A stretch of DNA of 64,000 bases from Kiritimatiellota bacterium B12222. Lineage in GTDB: Bacteria; Verrucomicrobiota; Kiritimatiellia; SS1-B-03-39; UBA6053. A program made the translations under genes and the position numbers. The notes beneath the pieces are model-generated. The model was not told the DNA's origin and ran no database searches. It worked only from the letters and a program-made list of their open reading frames with translations. The DNA lies in assembly GCA_029719485.1 (NCBI GenBank), contig CP120722.1:992001-1056000 (forward strand), read 5' to 3'. Positions 54,661 through 61,268 of this stretch are shown here, piece after piece; the stretch's first letter is position 1; each line of letters opens with the position of its first letter.

Positions 54661-54824
54661 CGTTCAAGCCTGCCTACGGCAGATAAATCCCGCTTGTGCG
54701 CCGTAGGCGCATAGATCCCGCCATTTTAAATGGCAACCCTCAGTTAACGCTGAGGGTTTTTCGGTTCTTGAGGATATGGGCAAGTGGTGATCGGGAGTGA
54801 GCACCCGGTGGGCTTAGACAAAGA

Positions 54825-54857
54825 AAAGGGCGATCCTTTGGAGAATCGCCCTTTCTT
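54825..54857 (-). terminator. Terminator of the GH130 gene
   Basis: Ten-base-pair stem AAAGGGCGAT/ATCGCCCTTT with a 10-nt loop, between A/T-rich flanks, just downstream of the minus-strand gene. It may also stop transcripts leaving the tRNA array. Confidence 0.82.
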
Positions 54858-54887
54858 CACTCCCATGGGGAGGCTGGTAATTTGTAA

Positions 54888-56069
54888 CTAGGCCAGATTT
54901 CCGTCGATCAGAGCATTTCGTTGTGCGACACAGGCAAAGGAACGTAGGGGGTCTGCAGGCACGGATTGACAATAGGCCATGAGACGGTCGAGGGTCGTGG
55001 ACGCCACGTGCATGCGGGTATCGCAAGAGGCGTAATAGATAAGCACGGTACCGTCGTCACGACAGACCCAGCCATTGCTGAATACGATGTGTGAGAGGTC
55101 GCCTAACTGCTCGTCTCCTTCCGGAACGATAAATGCACCGCCAGGGTTATAAATCACTTGGTCTGGATGTTCCAGATCGGTGACAAAGACATAAAGGACA
55201 TAACGAAGGCCCGTGGCGGTTCCGCGTACACCGTGCGCAAGATGAATCCAGCCGATGGGTGATTTGATGGGGGCGGGTCCCTGACCATTTTTGACTTCTT
55301 TGATGGTGTGGTATGCACGTGATTCCATCACGCGTTCTTCTCCGATGACGGGATGCGTGATGTCGTCGCAAAGGGCCCACCCGATTCCTCCGCCGGAACC
55401 GGCATCGATAAATCCGTCTTGGGGGCGGGTGTAGAAGGCGTAATTGCCGTCGATGAATTCCGGATGCAGTACGACATTGCGCTGTTGAGCGGAATGGCTT
55501 TTGAGATCGGGGAGACGTTCCCAGGTGACCAAGTCTTTGCTGCGAACAATGCCACATTGGGCGACTGCACTGGAAAGGTCGCCGTGGGGGGCGTTGGGAT
55601 CTTTGCGTTCGGTGCAGAAAAGGCCGTAGACCCATCCATCCGCATGTTCGACCATGCGCATATCGTAAATATTGACGTCGGGATCTTCTGTTTCAGGAAT
55701 GACGATCGCGTGGTCCGTGAAGTGAAAATTGTCGACCCCGGAATCACTCCATGCTAAACCGAAAAATGATTTGCGGTCGTGTCCTTCCACCCGCACCATC
55801 AAGGCAATGCGACCATCGCGTTCGATAGCCCCGGCGTTGAAAGTGGCTTGTATCGGTAAGATTTCCAACAGATAGGGATTACGTTCCCGGTTCAAATCGT
55901 AGCGCCAAGTGATGGGCACATGGGCTGGGGTAATGATGGGGTCACGGTATTTACAGTACCAGTTGGTGGCGTGCCAAGTTCCGGGATTGGGAGTAGATAC
56001 CGTCTCGTTCTGAAAAGTTTTCAGTTCTTGAAGCCGTTGGTCGTAGTCGAAAAGAGGTAGTGATGTCAT
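54888..56069 (-). CDS. Glycoside hydrolase family 130 phosphorylase (mannosyl-glucose phosphorylase-like)
   Basis: A 393-aa five-bladed beta-propeller protein. Features of GH130: KYRDPIITPAHVPITWRYDLNR near the start, FNAGAIERDGRIALMVRVEGHDRKS, the catalytic acid Asp in VNIYDMRM near 135, GGGIGWALCDDITHPVI and YHTIKEVKNGQGPAPIKSPIGWIHLAHGVR. The length and these blocks fit subfamily 1, which phosphorolyses beta-1,4-mannosyl-glucose to mannose-1-phosphate and glucose. No signal peptide, so it acts in the cytoplasm. It is alone here, with no mannoside transporter or epimerase nearby. Confidence 0.88.
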   Translation of the reverse strand: MTSLPLFDYDQRLQELKTFQNETVSTPNPGTWHATNWYCKYRDPIITPAHVPITWRYDLNRERNPYLLEILPIQATFNAGAIERDGRIALMVRVEGHDRKSFFGLAWSDSGVDNFHFTDHAIVIPETEDPDVNIYDMRMVEHADGWVYGLFCTERKDPNAPHGDLSSAVAQCGIVRSKDLVTWERLPDLKSHSAQQRNVVLHPEFIDGNYAFYTRPQDGFIDAGSGGGIGWALCDDITHPVIGEERVMESRAYHTIKEVKNGQGPAPIKSPIGWIHLAHGVRGTATGLRYVLYVFVTDLEHPDQVIYNPGGAFIVPEGDEQLGDLSHIVFSNGWVCRDDGTVLIYYASCDTRMHVASTTLDRLMAYCQSVPADPLRSFACVAQRNALIDGNLA

Positions 56070-56115
56070 ATGGGTTCTATAGGTATTCTCTTTTGTAAGT
56101 CACTGCAAGGTTCAT

Positions 56116-56568
56116 TCAAAATATACCGTCTTCATCTTCGAAGATTTCATCCTCTATGCCAGGATCCGTTAGTTTCCCAAACGTGGCTTGCGCGAATAAT
56201 TCGAAACTGCGAGACCGTTCATGTCTGTTTTCTTTAAGAATTGCCCAAATCAGTGGGTCCAGATCTCCCTACAAGGGAATGACTTTGGCACCGTGCTGGC
56301 GCGAGCTATTGCCGTCCAAAACGGTCTCGGCAGGATGAGTGGGTGATGCAAGCTCAGCCGGCACGTCTCCCTGTGCCAAGCTTTCGCTTTTACGCGTTAG
56401 CATTCTCCAGTGAAAAGTTCTGCTGAATGCCTTCGGACTGTGAGTAGAGACCTGCAGGGGCATGGAGCTGTTCGTGTGGTCTTCGATCAGACGCTATCAA
56501 ACTTTCGTGGGTATTCACCGGCCCGCAGTTGACCTGTTTTTCCTCGTACCCTTGTGAATGGAGACGCG
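56116..56568 (-). pseudogene. Possible decayed coding region, identity unknown
   Basis: The 516-bp gap between the GH130 and HEPN genes has no intact gene. On the minus strand two frames look protein-like but are broken. One ends in an acidic 50-residue tail (GDLDPLIWAILKENRHERS ... EDEIFEDEDGIF) that is cut by an in-frame TAG at 56269-56271. Another frame carries about 60 residues (from EEKQVNCGPVNTHESLI to QQNFSLENANA) before a stop. The pattern suggests an old gene with frameshift and nonsense mutations. I cannot name it, and chance open frames are not excluded. Confidence 0.25.
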
Positions 56569-56585
56569 TCGTAGGGGTGGTAAAA

Positions 56586-57239
56586 TCAATCTACGGGTGG
56601 GTAGCTGGGAGATCCCCATTTTTCGTTGGGATTTTCAAGCAGAATATGAATCAGTACCGGGATGAGGGAATGAAGGATTCGGGTGGCATCAGTTACCTGC
56701 GAACGATTGGTTTTGCTGTTCCAGGTGGCCCCGCCATGAACCAATTGGTTTCGCAAAGTGTACAAGCGGTCAAACAGAACCGAGAGGAAAATAGGGGTCT
56801 TGCGGGTCGCTAAAGCCTGTTGCGCCGTCCGTTTACTGTTGGCGAAGCGTAGCTGCCATTCTTTTTCGGAAATTTTCCCCTGTTGAAAGGACCAGAAAGA
56901 GGCGAATACATATTTATTGTCGATAAATACCCGAATTTTGGCGGCATATTGATCCCAAGCCAACTCATGAATACGGTTGTGGGTATCGAGTTCACTCACC
57001 CGACTCAAAAAACGATGAAATTCAGATTTTTCCGGGGCGCTGTCTTCGGCTTCAAACTCCCGGGCATAGGCTGCATTAAAGGAGATCCATAAATGCAGAA
57101 ACCTGCTATCCTCATCGCTACTTTGTTCCGCGGCCTGCAGCCAGCTTAAGGCACGGTGAATCCTCAAGTTGATGTCAGAGGGCAACTCGTTTCTGAGCTT
57201 GCGGTGTAGGGCTTTAAGTTCTTCGTATGTATTTTCCAT
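56586..57239 (-). CDS. HEPN-domain protein
   Basis: A 217-aa all-helical protein. The Rx4H motif of HEPN ribonucleases is present near the C-terminus as Arg163-Asn-Gln-Leu-Val-His168 (LRNQLVHGG), together with an N-terminal LWISFNAAYAREF helix seen in Apea-like HEPN proteins. HEPN proteins often act as RNases in toxin-antitoxin and phage-defence systems. No partner nucleotidyltransferase (MNT) gene lies beside it. The neighbour upstream is the WYL regulator, 153 bp away on the same strand. Confidence 0.75.
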   Translation of the reverse strand: MENTYEELKALHRKLRNELPSDINLRIHRALSWLQAAEQSSDEDSRFLHLWISFNAAYAREFEAEDSAPEKSEFHRFLSRVSELDTHNRIHELAWDQYAAKIRVFIDNKYVFASFWSFQQGKISEKEWQLRFANSKRTAQQALATRKTPIFLSVLFDRLYTLRNQLVHGGATWNSKTNRSQVTDATRILHSLIPVLIHILLENPNEKWGSPSYPPVD

Positions 57240-57392
57240 GGTTTCCTATTGATGTGCGCGACGCTGGCTGATGACAAGAGAGAAGTTGATTTCGGACATC
57301 ATAAATGAGTCCCACTGCTGAAGCATTCATCGGTTGAATGTTTACTTCCAAAGTAAACTCTAAGCTTTTGATGATGCGATTTTATCAACTCA

Positions 57393-58400
57393 CTACTCCT
57401 TCGCATCCCCCTGATGCATGCGTCCTATTTTGCGGGCCTGTTTGGCGACCTCTTTGCGCAGGGTTGCCGGTGAGAGTACTTCGGCCATGCCGGCCCAACT
57501 GAGCACCCAGCTGGGGATGTTGTCGAGTTGTTGGAGGCGGAGGGTGAGTTGTACGGTTCCGTCTTTGGCGCGTTTGACTTTCTGACTGCTGTGCCAGGTG
57601 CGTTCGGCGACCAGGGTGGCGGCGTAACCACTGAAGCGGATGACCACTTTTTGCTCGGGGGCCTCCGGGGCGGTGACCAGACTCATGCTGCCTTTGAGGT
57701 AGTCATCGAGATCAAAGTCCGTGGGCTCGGTGAAGGTTTCTTTTAGCACCTCGAGTTCCTGCATGCGGGGGAGGGCAAAGATGCGAATGTCTTTCGCGCC
57801 TTCATCCCAGGCGAATAAATACCAGCCACCTTTCACCTGAGCGAGATGCAGGGGACGTACGGTACGGGCCTTGGTTTGATTGTCTTTGGCATTGGTATAC
57901 CGAAAGAAAAGTTTCCGATGTTTTACCAATGCCACCGACAGCAATTCGATTTGCTGCAGATCGGCAGGCATCACCCCGTTTTCCTGCACGCTGAAGCCAC
58001 GATCAAGTTCCGACCAACTGATGGCTACCTGACCGCTGGCCTGTTTGGACAGACGATTAAAGCCCTCGGTTAAGGCGGCCGCCAACACCGTTCCCGTCAT
58101 CGGGGCCAACACTTTCCGCGCCACAAACAGCGCCATCAACTCCTCTACACCCACCTGAAAGGAAGGGAAAGCTTCCACGGGTTTGGTGTAGTAGTAGCCA
58201 TTATGATCGGAGGCGAATTCTAGAGGCAACTCAAACTCATCGCGCATAAAAGTAAGATCGCGCTGAATAGTTTTGGTCGAAACCTCCAACTTATGTGCGA
58301 GAGAACTGCAATTGGGCCAACGGCCGGAGGCAATTTCTTCATGGATCACATGAATACGGGCGAGGGGACGACGGGTAGTGCCTGATCGGATGGATTTCAT
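57393..58400 (-). CDS. WYL-domain transcriptional regulator
   Basis: About 335 aa from the ATG at 58400 (an extension to 58448 is open but less likely). The N-terminal winged HTH (about 10-65) has the ASGRWPNCSSLAHKLEVSTKTIQRDLTFMRDEF form. A WYL domain follows, with RKLFFRYTNAKDNQTKARTVRPLHLAQVKGGWYLFAWDEGAKDIRIFALPRM at about 175-225, and a C-terminal WCX region ends the protein. WYL regulators sense ligands, and several relatives control phage-defence islands, which fits the surroundings. Confidence 0.88.
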   Translation of the reverse strand: MKSIRSGTTRRPLARIHVIHEEIASGRWPNCSSLAHKLEVSTKTIQRDLTFMRDEFELPLEFASDHNGYYYTKPVEAFPSFQVGVEELMALFVARKVLAPMTGTVLAAALTEGFNRLSKQASGQVAISWSELDRGFSVQENGVMPADLQQIELLSVALVKHRKLFFRYTNAKDNQTKARTVRPLHLAQVKGGWYLFAWDEGAKDIRIFALPRMQELEVLKETFTEPTDFDLDDYLKGSMSLVTAPEAPEQKVVIRFSGYAATLVAERTWHSSQKVKRAKDGTVQLTLRLQQLDNIPSWVLSWAGMAEVLSPATLRKEVAKQARKIGRMHQGDAKE

Positions 58401-58448
58401 AAAATGTACGTGGGATAACAAAAACTCTTTTTCAAGAACAGACCACAT

Positions 58449-58917
58449 CCTCCTTGCGAAGGGTATCGAAATTCAGAACGCGCTGTAAAGGGCGGGGACG
58501 CGATGGCGATGTGAAAGCGATGACTCCAAACGACCCGGCCTCCCCAGTTGTTTTGAAGCAAAAGATATCAACAGAGATCATCATAGAAAATAGCGGGTAT
58601 TCGAAGGAGTTAACCTGCAACTCAGTGCCTCTCTATTTGCCTGGGGTGAAACCCTGGGAATCCGTCGCTCGGCAAATAAAACTCTGAAAGAGTGTCTTTA
58701 TAAAAGTCTAGCCTCACGGAGGTATGGGGCCGCACCTTCAGCGCTTTTTTGAGGAGGGGGAAGAAGCCCATGGGTTTCACCCATGGCTGGTTTAGGGTCA
58801 CTGCGTTGCAGTTGGTGGATAAAGCGATAATTTGTCATCGGCATCGTCATCGGCATCGGCATCGGCATCGGCATTCAACATATGAAAAACCTCATTCTAT
58901 GGAAAATTCGATAGCGA
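58449..58917. other. 469-bp non-coding stretch with palindrome
   Basis: I see no supported gene; short open frames on both strands lack ribosome binding sites and recognisable domains. A bulged hairpin AGCC(C)ATGGGT/ACCCATGGCT lies at 58765-58788. A hexamer repeat lies at 58836-58874 and is listed separately. Confidence 0.5.
58836..58874. repeat. CATCGG hexamer microsatellite
   Basis: Six tandem hexamers CATCG(G/T) plus CAT, with one deviating unit (CATCGT). It is located downstream of the SLOG-like gene and is not in a supported reading frame. Confidence 0.85.
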
Positions 58918-59550
58918 TTACCCCTTAGGTAACCAGGAAACCCACTGGTTAAAAAGGACGTAAGGTACATGGTGCTGTTGGCAGACACGAATAGTATGTC
59001 CCGTGCCGGCGGACATAGGATCGGGTTTGGTGTAGAACAAGGCGGCGTTTGCGGGGGCGAGTTTGTTTTCCGGATCTCCTAATACCTTTAAAGTATCACG
59101 GAGAAGGTAACGTGCTTTGGCGCCGAGTCTGGGGATCTTGTTTCGATTTTCCATCAGGGTTTGATTTGCCGGAGTGGCGGCGTTGCTTACGACCGCCAGA
59201 TGCTCTTCATGTACGGAGGACACCTGATTCAGCGCAGTTACATCGTAGTCAGGATGAAGATTCTTTTTGCGATGCCCGGGCGTCGGAGTGACCACTTGCA
59301 TGCGGGTGGGATCTACGGACGCGACCCCTGCCGCAAACAGACTGTCTGAGCCTTCCGCATTGCCGGAACGAAACAGGGCATGGGGCATGGTTTCCGCTAA
59401 GAAGGCCCCCACTTGGGTGAGGGCGTTTTCATGTTCCTGTAGAACCTGACGGGATCCCTCCAGCAGGATGACGGGATGTTCGATGTCCTCCAGGGAGGCG
59501 TAAAATTCTTCAAGAGTAGGGCAGTGGATTTGAAAATTCATAAGCGACAT
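58918..59550 (-). CDS. SLOG-like (Rossmann) nucleotide-binding protein
   Basis: A 210-aa protein. Its pattern is that of the SLOG/LOG-DprA superfamily: ILLEGSR at 28-34, HALFRSGNAEGSDSLFAAG at 57-75 (the Gly-rich phosphate-binding strand-loop) and AGTGHTIRVCQQHHVPYVLF at 181-200 with the conserved TGHT. SLOG proteins bind nucleotides or release bases. In defence islands they act as sensors of nucleotide signals, but this one has no fused effector. A second Met four codons in is an alternative start. Confidence 0.65.
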   Translation of the reverse strand: MSLMNFQIHCPTLEEFYASLEDIEHPVILLEGSRQVLQEHENALTQVGAFLAETMPHALFRSGNAEGSDSLFAAGVASVDPTRMQVVTPTPGHRKKNLHPDYDVTALNQVSSVHEEHLAVVSNAATPANQTLMENRNKIPRLGAKARYLLRDTLKVLGDPENKLAPANAALFYTKPDPMSAGTGHTIRVCQQHHVPYVLFNQWVSWLPKG

Positions 59551-59727
59551 CTTAACACAAGCCCTGGGACAACCACGGTCCTATGTGATGGCTTTTATAC
59601 CTTTTTTACATTGCGGATGCCATGCCATCTTCAAAACAAAATGAAGCAAAAACCAAATGTATAGGACCATCGTTGTCTTACCCTCTGTGCTAGGATGGAT
59701 TCGCTTTAACCCCGCATGGAGAAATAG

Positions 59728-60330
59728 ATGAACAACGAGCTCACAGAAATTTGGATGATTTTAGACCGCAGTGGTAGTATGGATGCCATTCACAGTGGCA
59801 CCGTCGAAGCGGTCAACGCCTTTGTCACCGACCAGCAGACCGAAGCCGGACAAGTTTGTTTTACCCTGCGGCAATTCGATAACGAGGTGGACACGGTCTA
59901 TGATCGACTCCCCTTGGAAAAAGTTCCCATGATGAAGTTAAATGATTTTCAGCCCCGGGGCATGACAGCATTGCACGATGCGGTGGGAAGTGCCATCCAG
60001 GATCTGGGACGACTACTTGAGCAAACCCCGGAAGCGGAGCGTCCCGGCAGTGTTATTTTCACCATCCTCACTGACGGACATGAAAACGCCAGCACAAGCT
60101 TCAGTGGCAAACAAATCGCCGACATGATTGATCATCAAAAGCGCAAGTATGATTGGGAGTTTGTGTTTCTCGGCGCCAATGTCGACGTCGACAAAGTGGC
60201 CGGCGATCTCAATATCGAATCCGAAGACCGCATCAGCTTCAGTTCCACCAATAGCAGTGTAAGAGAAAGCATGGTCTACGCCTCCACTCAGGTGAAATAC
60301 AAACGCGCCAGAAAGCGGGCGGGGCGGTGA
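59728..60330 (+). CDS. Von Willebrand factor A-domain protein
   Basis: A 200-aa single-domain VWA protein without signal peptide. The metal-ion-dependent adhesion site is complete: DRSGSM at 13-18, the Thr in RGMTALHDA near 78 and Asp in LTDGHEN near 113. TGGAGA precedes the start at good spacing. The C-terminal end is very basic (KYKRARKRAGR). VWA proteins of this cytoplasmic sort act with AAA ATPases or TerY-like systems; no partner is adjacent. Divergent from the SLOG-like gene with a 177-bp gap. Confidence 0.82.
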   Translation: MNNELTEIWMILDRSGSMDAIHSGTVEAVNAFVTDQQTEAGQVCFTLRQFDNEVDTVYDRLPLEKVPMMKLNDFQPRGMTALHDAVGSAIQDLGRLLEQTPEAERPGSVIFTILTDGHENASTSFSGKQIADMIDHQKRKYDWEFVFLGANVDVDKVAGDLNIESEDRISFSSTNSSVRESMVYASTQVKYKRARKRAGR

Positions 60331-60606
60331 TCCCGCCAGTTTTAAAATATAAGCTTTTCACCACCATGAAGGAAATGAAGGGCATGAGGTTTTTTTACAA
60401 GAGAACTGACTTTAGTCGGTTACGCGCTCCGGGCGCTTAGGTCGCGGTGTTTCCTGTTAGTTGTATGAGATATCTAACTCTCTAATAAGCTGATTTACAT
60501 AAAATGATCCTGTTCCATTTAAGGACATCAACTTGTTCCATTTTTTATAGTTTTCCGTTTAATCCTCACTTGTGGGATTTCACGATCTGTGCCAAGGATA
60601 CATGCT
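60331..60606. other. 276-bp gap before the broken type I R-M locus
   Basis: No gene seen. It contains an AACTGAC/GTC(G)GTT hairpin near 60403-60420 and a GCGC-rich dyad after it. Confidence 0.4.
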
Positions 60607-61268
60607 ATGGCCACTAAACGTAAAAAAACTGCAGCAAAATCCATCAGCTTTGAAGAATCCCTCTGGGCCACCGCCACCAAACTTCGGGGGAATGTGGAAT
60701 CCTCCGAATACAAGCATGTGGTGTTGTTTTGACGGTCGTCGCCAATAAGTTTGAGGAAAGGCGTGAGGAATTGATTGCCGACGTCAAAGAAACCTATGTG
60801 GAGTTGATGGAGTTTTACGACATACAGAATGTGTCTTATCTGCCAGAATTCACACACTGGAACTTCATTATTCAACATGCCAAACCGGAAGATGTGGCTA
60901 TCACGATCGATTCGGTCTTCATTCAGGTGGAGAAAAACAAAGAGATTGCTTCCATCGTCGAGTATCTTGGAGTGGATAAAGAAAAACTCCTCGCGCTCAT
61001 GAGCACCCGTGTGCTGGAAGCAAACCTAAATGATTACGGTCGATTTGATGATTTAAAGAACAGCATTGATCCGCGAATCGCCAAGGGTTATTTTGAAGCG
61101 CTTGAGGGTAAACCTCTCCCGAGATTTCAAGTGAATATGAAGGTCGATGAACTGCTTCGAAAATTCATCCTGGAAGACGGCTTTGAACTTGAAAGCCCCT
61201 ATCCTGAAGAGAAGAAGGTGGCGGAAGGGCAGAAGGACTTCGGGACTAAAAGTGAGGATGGAAAATGA
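60607..61268 (+). pseudogene. hsdM: Collapsed type I restriction-modification genes (hsdM head joined to an hsdR-like tail)
   Basis: Frame 1 (60607-60732) codes the normal N-terminus of a type I DNA methylase (FEESLWATATKLRGN, SSEYKHVVL). It then hits a stop where GLIFLKYIS is expected. A second frame (from 60729 to 61268) continues with KFEERREELIADVKETYVELMEFYDIQNVSYLPE, still HsdM. After about residue 70 of that frame it changes to LGVDKEKLLALMSTRVLEANLNDYGRFDDLK ... VNMKVDELLRKFILEDGFELE, which looks like the C-terminal end of an HsdR subunit. The methylase catalytic core, hsdS and most of hsdR are missing. The stop overlaps the next gene by 4 bp, so the second frame may still be translated. 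Confidence 0.72.

Larger units (their letters stand above)
53591..54713 (+). repeat. Three tandem 374-375-bp units at the tRNA-Asp 3' end, each with a GIY-YIG gene
   Basis: Units begin with GATCCCGCCA at 53591, 53965, 54339 and (partial fourth copy) 54714. Each unit runs: last bases of tRNA-Asp with CCA, terminator, 25-bp spacer with ATGTGTTACCGATGAG, GIY-YIG gene, then GTTCAAG, two partly palindromic GCCTACGGC/GCCGTAGGC arms and again TAGATCCCGCCA. Copies differ by only a handful of bases (for example one G-to-A and one A-to-T in the gene, and a one-base change in length after one tRNA tail). The near identity points to recent amplification or homogenisation. Confidence 0.95.

Noticed and set aside
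53591-54763. CRISPR array as an explanation of the repeated units
   Set aside because: Units are 374 bp, contain a full gene and have no short repeat/variable spacer pattern; no cas genes are nearby. The same applies to the 215-bp array at 9.5 kb.
58454-58687. 77-codon ORF in the gap upstream of the WYL gene
   Set aside because: No ribosome binding site and no domain; an equally long frame runs on the opposite strand.
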